Shown here: piece after piece, positions 38,238 to 45,685 of the stretch | Numbering within the stretch: position 1 is the first letter of the stretch | Layout: each line of letters opens with the position of its first letter | Assembly: GCF_031202265.1 (NCBI RefSeq) | Contig: NZ_CP100604.1 | Location: forward strand, 3,888,501-3,952,500 | Length of the DNA stretch: 64,000 nt | Direction: 5' to 3' | Source of the DNA: Bradyrhizobium sp. Ash2021 | Lineage (GTDB): Bacteria; Pseudomonadota; Alphaproteobacteria; Rhizobiales; Xanthobacteraceae | The notes under the pieces: generated by a model | Database searches by the model: none | Told to the model about the DNA's origin: nothing | The model's input: only the letters and a program-made list of their open reading frames with translations | Position numbers and translations under genes: made by a program

Positions 38238-38262
38238 GTTCTCAGGATCGAACCCGCCGTAG
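37534..38262 (+). CDS. Isoprenylcysteine carboxyl methyltransferase-like membrane protein, copy 1
   Basis: 242 residues with about five membrane helices and the ICMT/PEMT signature near the C-terminus (TEGPYRIVRHPLYLCEGVAL; later MINEEAILKVAFPEYLAYA). Bacterial members methylate membrane lipids or prenyl-type substrates using S-adenosylmethionine. It is nearly identical to the gene at 40478; the C-terminal end differs slightly (KLSWFSGSNPP). A long open frame on the opposite strand is only a shadow. Function in this membrane-protein cluster is unknown. Confidence 0.8.
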   Translation: MTVKLDETESHGESMAVELTVNRWLDRTARAAVVVVFTALVMIGVAVIPRLFPLDSIHKLLMLAASIANVLFLSLVAATAITRLAPIQKSKGIEPRLSALLGTFLCTTLALLPKAELGPVWSVVSTTLILVGTSLSFVVLRWLGKSFSIFAEARRLVTEGPYRIVRHPLYLCEGVALIGITLQVLSPLAVLILIAVAMVQCRRMINEEAILKVAFPEYLAYAANTSFLIPTKLSWFSGSNPP

Positions 38263-38584
38263 GTGGTTCGCCCCGGTTCGATGGATCGAGTCCAGTTGAT
38301 CTAAGCCTTCCTTCACTCAGCGATGGAGATAACCGTTGGCGAGATTGCGGATTGCGCCGCTCTGCAGCGAGCAAGGTCGGCCCAGGATCAAAACCCTCAT
38401 CAATTGTGTCGGCCTGCCGCGTTGGAATTTAACTTAATCTGTTCGCTGCCGATGCAGTGATGTTCTTTAAGCGAAAGTTCAGCCCGCCACCGCCAATGCT
38501 GGCGCGGCCATTAATCAACTTGAGAGCTTTTCGTTGCGCCGATAGGTCGAAGTTGACAATAGTCGACATCCCGGGACATAGAGC
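38263..38584. other. Intergenic region with the diverged end of repeat copy 1
   Basis: The first 80 bases correspond to the diverged downstream flank of repeat copy 1 (shared block TTCACTCAGCGATGGAGA). No gene is seen. The promoter of the gene at 38585 must be here. Confidence 0.4.
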
Positions 38585-40093
38585 ATGCCTTCAAGCAATA
38601 TTTCGTTTCAGGTGGATGCGGAGACCAGGCTGAGCGCGGCCCCTATTCGCAGCGATTACCTTCGGCCTTGGTTGCCACTCATATTCGCGGCTACAGCCTA
38701 TCTGACGCTCATCACCAGGATGGCCAGCCTATCGAGGGATTCGGACCTCTATTGGCACATTACGGTCGGCCAGTGGATCATTGATCATCGTGCTGTACCT
38801 CACGTTGATCTGTTCTCCTTCACCATGCGCGATTCACCTTGGATAACCAGCGCGTGGCTTTCAGAAGTCCTTTACTTCGCTGCATTCAAATTAGCTGGTT
38901 GGCCGGGACCTGCAATACTAGCCGCGCTGTCGGCGTCCATAGCGTTCTTCCTGCTTACGCTTCTACTTTTGAAAAGACTGCCGAACATACCTGTCATGAT
39001 CTTGGTGGGTGCCGGAATTGCCATGACGGAGATCCACATGCTGGCCCGGCCGCATGTCTTGATCTTTCCCTTAATGGTGCTGTGGGCTAACGCCCTGGTC
39101 GAGGCGACCGAACGGGGCCGAGCTCCTTCGGTCGCGTATATCCCGCTCATCACTCTCTGGGCGAATCTGCACGGAAGCTTTACGCTGGGCCTGGCTTTGA
39201 TTGCGCCGTTTGCCTTCGAAGCACTTTGGACAGCGGGCAAATCCGCCCGCATGACGATCGCGTTGCAATGGCTTCGATTTGGGGTACTGGCACTTGTGGC
39301 TGGCTGTATCACCCCGTATGGGCTCGAGTCGATCCTGGTCACATCCCGCATTTTGAACCTTGGGGCGACCCTTTCAAACATCAGCGAGTGGAGGGCGCTG
39401 GACTTCGGCACACTAAATCCCGTTACAGTATGCATTATCGCTGGCGCTGCTTACGTCCTGTACAGCGGGTTTAAGCTGCCTGCGCTCAGGATTGCTGTGC
39501 TCCTAGCTGTAATTTACCAGACTCTCGCCCATATACGCTATGTCGACGTTTTCGCACTCGTTGCCCCGTTCTTCGTTGCCGGTCCATTAGGGGAGCACCT
39601 CTCATGGCCCCAATTGCAGCACAGCCGGAAAGTCATTCCCGCAGCAAGGACAGCTTTTATCGCAGCTATCGCGGGCCTCGTTTTAACAACTGGAGTGATC
39701 GTGGCGACAATGGAGAATACGCCACCGCTTGTTCCGCGCGTTGCAGTGGAAAGGCTCACGAGCTTAAAGGCAAATCGCGTCTTAAATGACTACTACTTCG
39801 GCGGGTATCTGATTTTCCAGGGTATTCCGACGTTCATTGATTCACGTGCCGAATTGTACGGGCCGGTCTTTCTCAAACGCTATTTCCGAGCCATTTGGCT
39901 CGATGATCTGGCGGATTTTGTCAGATTGCTCGATGAATACAATATCGATGCAACGCTGCTTTTCCCCTCGACTCAGGCCGTAGGTCTGCTCGATCGACTG
40001 CAAGGATGGGAGCGGACTTATGCCGATGACGTGGCCGTCGTCCACGTTCGTCGCAGGCATCCGGGAAACGCGGATTCCATCGACGGCAATTAA
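38585..40093 (+). CDS. Polytopic membrane protein of the DxDxWWH-like (GT-C-type) family
   Basis: 502 residues with about ten membrane helices. After the first helix comes SRDSDLYWHITVGQWIIDHR, then VPHVDLFSFTMRDSPWITSA and WLSEVLYF. I recall this order (DxDLxWHxxxGxWI, P..DxFS.T, W...WLSEV) from a large family of uncharacterised membrane proteins that resemble GT-C glycosyltransferases. The C-terminal 120 residues are soluble and include GIPTFIDSRAELYGPVF. It is the intact paralogue of the pseudogene at 32775 and lies between the two methyltransferase copies. Function not established. Confidence 0.65.
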   Translation: MPSSNISFQVDAETRLSAAPIRSDYLRPWLPLIFAATAYLTLITRMASLSRDSDLYWHITVGQWIIDHRAVPHVDLFSFTMRDSPWITSAWLSEVLYFAAFKLAGWPGPAILAALSASIAFFLLTLLLLKRLPNIPVMILVGAGIAMTEIHMLARPHVLIFPLMVLWANALVEATERGRAPSVAYIPLITLWANLHGSFTLGLALIAPFAFEALWTAGKSARMTIALQWLRFGVLALVAGCITPYGLESILVTSRILNLGATLSNISEWRALDFGTLNPVTVCIIAGAAYVLYSGFKLPALRIAVLLAVIYQTLAHIRYVDVFALVAPFFVAGPLGEHLSWPQLQHSRKVIPAARTAFIAAIAGLVLTTGVIVATMENTPPLVPRVAVERLTSLKANRVLNDYYFGGYLIFQGIPTFIDSRAELYGPVFLKRYFRAIWLDDLADFVRLLDEYNIDATLLFPSTQAVGLLDRLQGWERTYADDVAVVHVRRRHPGNADSIDGN

Positions 40094-40164
40094 GCATGTT
40101 GCGGCCGCGGCTCGTCCCGTCTTCCAAGACATCCGCCGCAAGTTCGAAGGTCGGCCAAACAGCC

Positions 40165-40338
40165 GAACGCGGGCGTCCGTGGCTCAATGAAGGCTCCTGC
40201 ATCCGTCTGCGACCTGAACGACCCACCATGTTTGGTCGTACGACTTCGTTGCTATCGTATCCGTTCCGATAATGGCTGAGTGCGTGGCCGAGGCGCTTTC
40301 GTAATTGGATCGCGGTGGTCGGAGCCAACACCGCCCTC
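40165..40338 (+). pseudogene. Remnant of an IS3-family transposase (OrfB)
   Basis: The plus strand reads ERGRPWLNEGSCIRLRPERP, a stretch typical of IS3-group OrfB, followed after a frameshift by WSYDFVAI-like codons, then IRSDNG after a deletion, and a final piece corresponding to WIAAVGA. The gene is heavily deleted. It lies exactly at the upstream edge of the second methyltransferase repeat and may mark the event that created it. Confidence 0.6.
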
Positions 40339-40457
40339 GCTTCGTAACGGACCCCCGTGCTTTACCGGTTAAATCTGCACCTTGAATGATCTATCCTGCT
40401 TGAGCGGGGAACGGAGGTAAATTTTCAAGGACTTGCCGGGTCACTTTCGCCGACAAG

Positions 40458-41181
40458 GAAAGCACGAGATTGAGACGATGACCGTCAAACTCGATGAAAC
40501 CGAATCCCACGGGGAAAGTATGGCCGTAGAGTTGACTGTCAATCGTTGGCTCGATCGGACCGCGAGAGCCGCGGTCGTTGTTGTTTTTACCGCGCTTGTC
40601 ATGATTGGCGTTGCGGTAATTCCTCGCCTGTTTCCGTTGGACAGCATCCATAAGCTGCTCATGCTTGCGGCCAGTATTGCTAACGTCCTTTTTCTGAGCC
40701 TGGTTGCAGCGACAGCTATTACCCGGCTGGCCCCGATACAGAAGTCCAAAGGCATCGAGCCGCGGCTCTCGGCTTTGCTCGGCACGTTTTTGTGCACAAC
40801 ACTTGCTTTGCTTCCGAAGGCAGAGCTGGGCCCTGTTTGGTCGGTCGTGTCCACGACGTTGATCCTGGTGGGCACTTCGCTTTCTTTCGTGGTGCTTCGC
40901 TGGTTGGGCAAATCTTTCAGCATTTTTGCGGAGGCAAGGCGCTTGGTGACAGAAGGACCTTATCGAATCGTCCGGCATCCGCTTTACCTCTGTGAGGGGG
41001 TTGCTTTGATCGGCATCACCCTCCAGGTGCTTTCGCCGCTTGCCGTGCTGATTCTCATTGCAGTTGCGATGGTTCAATGTCGGCGTATGATAAACGAAGA
41101 GGCGATTCTAAAGGTGGCTTTTCCTGAATATCTCGCCTATGCCGCGAATACATCCTTTCTGATCCCCACAAAGCTTAGCCG
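40458..41181 (+). repeat. Near-identical direct repeat, copy 2
   Basis: Second copy of the tract described at 37514, in the same orientation, 2.94 kb downstream. Differences I noticed are one base just before the start codon, one early in the gene, one near the end, and a 3-base length change near the stop. Confidence 0.85.
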
Positions 41182-41209
41182 GTTTTTCTCAGGATCGAAC
41201 CCGCCGTAG
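40478..41209 (+). CDS. Isoprenylcysteine carboxyl methyltransferase-like membrane protein, copy 2
   Basis: 243 residues, almost the same as the protein at 37534; the C-terminus reads KLSRFFSGSNPP. The chosen ATG is the one homologous to copy 1; a longer frame from 40433 runs into the diverged flank. The signature TEGPYRIVRHPLYL is intact, so both copies should be functional. It lies next to the pilus locus with the same direction. Confidence 0.8.
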   Translation: MTVKLDETESHGESMAVELTVNRWLDRTARAAVVVVFTALVMIGVAVIPRLFPLDSIHKLLMLAASIANVLFLSLVAATAITRLAPIQKSKGIEPRLSALLGTFLCTTLALLPKAELGPVWSVVSTTLILVGTSLSFVVLRWLGKSFSIFAEARRLVTEGPYRIVRHPLYLCEGVALIGITLQVLSPLAVLILIAVAMVQCRRMINEEAILKVAFPEYLAYAANTSFLIPTKLSRFFSGSNPP

Positions 41210-41548
41210 GTGGTTCGCCCGGCGTTCCACGGAATCGAGCCCGGTTGATCTAAGCCATCCTTCACTCAGCGATGGAGAGAAACCGTTGATCAACAAGCTG
41301 GCATCGGTGACGCAACGGAACGGGGGCGCGAAGGCCCAGATCAGCTCATAGCGTTCCGTCCCGTTGCATGTCGGAAGCGTTGCTGGAAGTGCTGCCATTT
41401 GGTTGCAGGCCTTCGCGCAGCCGGCGAGGCTGAACGAAGAACGCGTATCGACGTGGGGCAGGAGGTTCGCGGTCCTCCAGCCACCAAAATCGATCCAAGC
41501 CCGGAAGGTAAAAAGATTTCATGCTGCAGAACCAGGGAAGGGTACCCC
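41210..41548. other. Intergenic region upstream of the first pilin
   Basis: The first 80 bases are the diverged flank of repeat copy 2. The rest has no gene I can support. Confidence 0.35.
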
Positions 41549-41558
41549 TTAAGGTTAA
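41549..41558 (+). promoter_or_regulatory. TTAAGGTTAA motif upstream of pilin 1
   Basis: The same 10-mer occurs at 43773, 123 bp before the second pilin start; here it is 126 bp before the first. Conserved spacing suggests a shared regulator site or promoter element. It resembles but does not match the CtrA consensus TTAA-N7-TTAA. Confidence 0.45.
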
Positions 41559-41674
41559 TAAAGGATTAGCGGATGACAACCTTCGGACCAGATAGTATAA
41601 ATTTGGGCTGTTGGCAGGAGGCCATCGACGTTCTGATGTATGCATTAATTCGCCTTGTAGAAGGATTTGCTTCT

Positions 41675-41884
41675 ATGTTGAATTTTTATGTCAAGACCAC
41701 AGAAGCTTTTAAGCGTCTGCGCACCGACAAGGACGGCGTGGTGTCGTTCGAGTACGTGATCGTAGCCGTTTGTATCATCGCCGCGGTGCTAGCTGCGTAC
41801 GGTACCACTACTGGTACTGGTATCGGGTCTGCTCTGAGTGGGGGGATCGCGCAAATCGCCAACACTTTCAGCGCCGTCCCGTAG
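41675..41884 (+). CDS. flp: Flp-type pilin 1
   Basis: 69 residues from the ATG at 41675, with AAGGAT upstream. The class III (Flp) prepilin site is DKDG|VVSFEYVIVAVC: cleavage after Gly, Glu at +5 and Tyr at +6, then one hydrophobic helix (VIVAVCIIAAVLAAYGTTTG). The leader is MLNFYVKTTEAFKRLRTDKD plus G. The upstream in-frame extension to 41573 is not a pilin leader. The product forms the shaft of the tad pilus used for surface adhesion. A hairpin follows the gene, as often seen after highly expressed flp genes. Confidence 0.92.
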   Translation: MLNFYVKTTEAFKRLRTDKDGVVSFEYVIVAVCIIAAVLAAYGTTTGTGIGSALSGGIAQIANTFSAVP

Positions 41885-41898
41885 TACGGTCGTCTGAC

Positions 41899-41931
41899 CT
41901 CAAAGGCGGCAGCGGAATCTGCCGCCTTGAG
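41899..41931 (+). terminator. Strong hairpin after pilin 1
   Basis: CTCAAAGGCGGCAG pairs with CTGCCGCCTTGAG around a 6-base loop, with one mismatch in about 13 pairs. There is no T-run. It starts 15 bp after the stop and could terminate or protect the short pilin mRNA. Confidence 0.6.
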
Positions 41932-42032
41932 AGGGTGGGCAGCATCTCAGAACACTTAACTGAGTTCTTCCAACGTGGGATGTTGCTGGCCGAGAGCCTG
42001 CGTCTGGCGCACGACACCCGCGCTGGCGCGGC

Positions 42033-42125
42033 ATGGATTTGGCGCGGGTGACGGTCGATACCACGGTGCAGCCGAAGGCCATTGACGCCGAGCTGCTGCA
42101 AGCAGCGATCCGGGGTGGGGACTGA
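42033..42125 (+). pseudogene. Fragment of an IS5-type transposase
   Basis: The frame MDLARVTVDTTVQPKAIDAE then LLQAAIRGGD contains VTVDTTVQPKAI, which I recall as the start of the DDE domain in IS5-group transposases. It is followed by a truncated stretch that in whole enzymes reads TFPTDAKLL. About 30 codons remain. Confidence 0.55.
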
Positions 42126-42389
42126 ACCGCTTGATAATGCCGGCAGTGTCATTCGGCCCTTTAATTGCGGATTGTTGTCAAGTCCTCTCTTCCTTTTTTC
42201 AAGCCGTTTGGCAATGCCGTAGCGCTCGTCCCGTCGGAGCGGGTCGGGGTTGCGGAGAAGGGGCGAGGGCGGCTGGCAAATCGATCGCCAGCTGGGTGGT
42301 TGGTAGTTGGTATTTGATGTCGTTCAGCTTTGCTATAAATCTCAATGCGATCGCGTTGCTGCCGTCGCTGGGTCATGATCCTTTCCGAG

Positions 42390-43203
42390 GTCGCGAGACG
42401 CGCCTGATGATGATGTCCGGGGCGGACGCCTCAACGTCTGCAGCGGAGTGCGGCCGAGCCGCCACCAGCCGAATGAACGAGATCGCCACAACCACCGTCC
42501 CAGCGGGACATGGCCAGCCCGGTAAACCAGGCCAGAAACTTGCAGATCAAGGTCAAGCTGCTTGGGCTTGTCCCCATTCGAAAGCAGTCCCATCAACCCA
42601 GATGCAATGGAGCTGCGGAACACGAAGACGTCGCCGCAATACGGGTTCGCACGTAGCGCCTCGCTCACCAGCGCCGACAGCGTGTGCAACGATTTGCGAA
42701 AGTCGACCGGCTGTGCCGCCAGCACCACCTTGAGGTCGGCCCGCAGCGCGATCACCGGCCGCCCCGAAGCGCCGACACCGTCGAAAGCGTCGGCGCGTCG
42801 ACTCCCGGCTCGACCCGGATGCGCACCCCGCTCATCTCGATCTCGATCACCCCGCGCAGCTGACCTGGTGGCGAGACCATCTCCTGCGGCCTCGTGTGCG
42901 CCGGCGGAAGATGACCCGGCTCGTCTGCCGTCGCCGGACCGCAATCGGAACCGATCCGGACCGGCACAAAGCCTAGCGCCTTGACGCCTGCCGCCGCTTG
43001 TGTCGCCATACCGTGAGCAGCCCGCGGACAACGCCATTGCGGCGCGCGACCTCGGAAATGTTGGCGCCTTCCTCGAAGCTCTCCGCTACGATCCGTGCCT
43101 TCTCTTCCGCCGTCCACCGCCGCCGCCGGCGCTCCCCGGTGATCAACTCGATACGACGATACGAACAGCCTTCCTGCCTGGCATCAAGCATGGCATCTGC
43201 CAT
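42390..43203 (-). mobile_element. Degenerate IS66-type element (TnpA and TnpB remnants)
   Basis: On the minus strand a TnpA-like start (MADAMLDARQEGCSYRRIEL, then RRRRWTAEEKARIVAESFEE and EVARRNGV) is followed, in another frame, by the TnpA end (VIEIEMSGVRIRVEPGVDAP). Then comes TnpB (MIALRADLKVVLAAQPVDFR, KSLHTLSALVSEALRANPYC, GDVFVFRSS), which goes out of frame. No TnpC is present and no ends are seen. The debris separates the two pilin genes. Confidence 0.75.
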
Positions 43204-43263
43204 CGATTCACTCCCAACGATCAGCTCATGCCAAGCTGTATCGCAGACCACGCGCACGACCGC

Positions 43264-43772
43264 GAGGTGGGGGCCTCATGCCGGTTACGAAAGGTCGTTC
43301 GGTGCCACTGAAATAACGCACCATCGAGAGGATGCTCTGCAACTTCCACCATGTCATCTTGCCCTCGGTCAGGTGCGCTTGCGAGGTTCTCGGCAGCCAG
43401 TGGAAGAACGCCAGCCAGCTCTCGGTGCCGAAGACGAGCTGTGGACGACGAACATCGCGATGGCCGTCACGCTGACGCTGACAAACACGCGCCGCTAGCG
43501 GTCACACAATGGCGCTCCTCGAATCCTCGATGGCTGCGTGTCGCTGGGCGGCAATGTGCAAACTGTTATTGAATGTGAAGCGACTCTTGGCGTCGGCGTT
43601 TCCCGACTACGCGCTTATGCTGCCAGTTGCCGCGTATCATTCCGGTACATCCTGCTTTTTCGGGGTACTCCGCCTGAGCGCGGGAGGGAACTCGGTCAAC
43701 CGGCGCCAGAAAAAGCAGAGAATGCCCGGCGATTTGGCGTTGTAGCCCGCCGGTTACACCGGAGTTTCACGG
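43264..43772. other. Region between IS66 debris and pilin 2
   Basis: I find no supported gene. Open frames on both strands lack family resemblance. This is probably further decayed mobile-element sequence. Confidence 0.3.
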
Positions 43773-43782
43773 TTAAGGTTAA
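43773..43782 (+). promoter_or_regulatory. TTAAGGTTAA motif upstream of pilin 2
   Basis: Same 10-mer and nearly the same distance to the start codon as at pilin 1. The bases around it (GGTTAAGGTTAAATTAGGG) are otherwise different from those at pilin 1, so the conservation is local. Confidence 0.45.
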
Positions 43783-43895
43783 ATTAGGGCAAACATTGAC
43801 TTAGAGGCCACTTTAACACAAAGTTTACCCAGTTGGCAGCGCGTTTGTCTGCCAGCGTAGTTGCAGTTTCATCTTGTAAAGAAGGATTTCCTCCT

Positions 43896-44105
43896 ATGTT
43901 GAAGTATTATTTTAAGACAACCGAAGCCTTGAAGAACCTGCGCGCGGACCAGGACGGCGTGGTGTCGTTCGAGTACGTGATCGTAGCCGTTTGTATCATC
44001 GCCGCGGTGCTAGCTGCGTACGGTACCACTACTGGTTCTGGTATCGGGTCTGCTCTGAGTGGGGGGATCGCCAAGATCGTCACCAATTTCGCCGCCGTGC
44101 CGTAA
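43896..44105 (+). CDS. flp: Flp-type pilin 2
   Basis: 69 residues: leader MLKYYFKTTEALKNLRADQD plus G, then VVSFEYVIVAVCIIAAVLAA as in pilin 1. The middle of the gene is identical to pilin 1 at the DNA level over about 85 bp, while the ends differ (GIAKIVTNFAAVP against GIAQIANTFSAVP). AAGAAGGATT precedes the ATG. It is followed by a terminator and then the assembly genes, so this is the pilin copy in the standard position for the locus. Confidence 0.93.
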   Translation: MLKYYFKTTEALKNLRADQDGVVSFEYVIVAVCIIAAVLAAYGTTTGSGIGSALSGGIAKIVTNFAAVP

Positions 44106-44123
44106 TATGGTCGTCTGACCTCA

Positions 44124-44155
44124 GAGGGGGGCATGGAATCTGCCCCTCCTTTTTT
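44124..44155 (+). terminator. Rho-independent terminator after pilin 2
   Basis: AGGGGGGCA and TGCCCCTCC form a stem closed by a 7-base loop and followed by TTTTTT. It should make most pilin transcripts stop here, with a fraction reading into the assembly operon. Confidence 0.7.
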
Positions 44156-44220
44156 AAAGCATGCATTTGATCTTAAAGCATGCGTTTTAATGTGCCCGGC
44201 TTTTCAAAGGCGTGCATTTA

Positions 44221-44727
44221 ATGGATTGGATTGCTCCCACAGCCTCGTTTCTGGAAATTCTGTTGTTGCTCTATGTCGCAACGATCGATATCGCGACACG
44301 ATTGATCAGAAATGAAATTTGTCTGGTGTTGGCGCTGCTAGGGATCGCCGGGCAAGTTGGCGGCCCGATGCAAGTTGCCGGATCGCTGATCGTCGCGACA
44401 ATTCTGTTCGCGCTGCTGTTAGTCATATACCAGCGGGGAATGATTGGCGGCGGCGATGTCAAGTTGCTGGTGGCTTTGGCGATTGGTCTCCCGTTGCGGG
44501 GTGTGATTGAGTTGTTCACCATAACCGCGCTGGCCGGCGGCGTTCTTGCTCTGGTGCATGTAATGATGCGCCTGCTGCCATCTCCCAGGCTGGCGCCCGC
44601 CGGATCGTCGTTCGTACGCCGCGTCTACGCGATCGAGCGCTGGCGCCATTTGCGACACGCGCCGCTTCCTTACGGAGTTGCGATAGCGTGCGGTGGTATT
44701 TGGACCGTTTTGAACCGAGGATTCTGA
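44221..44727 (+). CDS. cpaA: Flp prepilin peptidase (CpaA/TadV)
   Basis: 168 residues from the ATG at 44221; a GTG at 44212 is in frame. It is the short A24-type aspartic peptidase: first Asp in LYVATIDIATRLIRNEICLV, second in the GxGD-like motif MIGGGDVKLLVALA, set between membrane helices. It removes the leader of the Flp pilins and of the TadE/TadF-type pseudopilins at the inner membrane. It is first of the assembly genes and runs straight into cpaB. Confidence 0.9.
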   Translation: MDWIAPTASFLEILLLLYVATIDIATRLIRNEICLVLALLGIAGQVGGPMQVAGSLIVATILFALLLVIYQRGMIGGGDVKLLVALAIGLPLRGVIELFTITALAGGVLALVHVMMRLLPSPRLAPAGSSFVRRVYAIERWRHLRHAPLPYGVAIACGGIWTVLNRGF

Positions 44728-44728
44728 C

Positions 44729-45685
44729 ATGTCGTCTAGTTTGCGTCTCTCGATCATTTTAGTGTTTTTGCTCGCAACCACTGCGCTCGGGCTTATCGCC
44801 TACAACATGAACGTGTCGAAAGCACAGGTCCCGGTACAGGTCACGGAGAAGGCGTCGGCGCCTCTCACTCGGTACCTTGTCGCGGCACGTCCGTTGAAGG
44901 CGGGTACATTGACACGCGACGAAGATTTCCGTTCCGAGCCGTTGGATAGTGTTCCAGCGGGGGCGATACGTGATACGACCGAGGATAGGAACAAACTTCT
45001 CGGTTCCCTGGTTCGCAAGAACCTCGACACTGGCAGTCTTATCACATCAGAAAACGTATTGCTCCGAGGAGATCGGGGTTTCCTCGCCAGCGTCTTGGAA
45101 CCGGGTACCCGTGCCATCAGCATCAAGGTTGATGCAGAATCTGGTGTCTCGGGCCTGATCAAGCCGGGTGACTATGTGGATGTCGTGTTGACCCAAGTGG
45201 TCGCGAACGCAGATGTCGCGCGTCGGGCCCTCAGCGAAACCCTTCTCCAAAATGTTCGAATCATCGCGATTGACCAGGAGATTGTGCAAGGCGGCGGAGC
45301 CAATAACACCACGGCCGCGAAGGTAGCGCAAACCGTGTCACTGCAGCTTGCGCCAGAGCAGGTCAAGAAGATTGCGGTCGCAAAAAATCTCGGATCGCTT
45401 TCCTTGGCCATGCGGTCAGCGGTCGAGCTACGGGATACAGCGGACAGTCGCACTATTTCCAGTTGCGATGTATCGCCGGAAATAGCCCGCCAGAATGCCA
45501 TTGCCGGCCAGAGCGCAGCGGTGGTGGTTTATGGAGGCGGTAAGGTTCAGGAATACTCAGTCAGGAAACAAGATTCAACCTTCGGTTGTGGCGTTTTGCC
45601 GAAAATTGCCCGCGAGAGCGAAACGGTGGTGGTCCATGCGGCTGATGAGGTTGAGGCCGTAAAGCCGCTGGAGAAACGGCGATGA
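44729..45685 (+). CDS. cpaB: Flp pilus assembly protein CpaB/RcpC
   Basis: 318 residues, one N-terminal membrane helix (LSIILVFLLATTALGLIAYN) and a periplasmic SAF domain (LTRYLVAARPLKAGTLTRDE, then LLGSLVRKNLDTGSLIT), followed by the RcpC/CpaB beta domain (GLIKPGDYVDVVLTQ). The protein is thought to act in the periplasm with the secretin. It begins 1 bp after cpaA and its stop overlaps the start of cpaE (ATGA). Confidence 0.92.
   Translation: MSSSLRLSIILVFLLATTALGLIAYNMNVSKAQVPVQVTEKASAPLTRYLVAARPLKAGTLTRDEDFRSEPLDSVPAGAIRDTTEDRNKLLGSLVRKNLDTGSLITSENVLLRGDRGFLASVLEPGTRAISIKVDAESGVSGLIKPGDYVDVVLTQVVANADVARRALSETLLQNVRIIAIDQEIVQGGGANNTTAAKVAQTVSLQLAPEQVKKIAVAKNLGSLSLAMRSAVELRDTADSRTISSCDVSPEIARQNAIAGQSAAVVVYGGGKVQEYSVRKQDSTFGCGVLPKIARESETVVVHAADEVEAVKPLEKRR

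Noticed and set aside
41549..41558. CtrA binding site upstream of the pilins
   Set aside because: TTAAGGTTAA has a 2-base spacer, not the 7-base spacer of the CtrA consensus; kept only as a shared motif. A TTAA-N6-TTAA near 57052 is also off by one.
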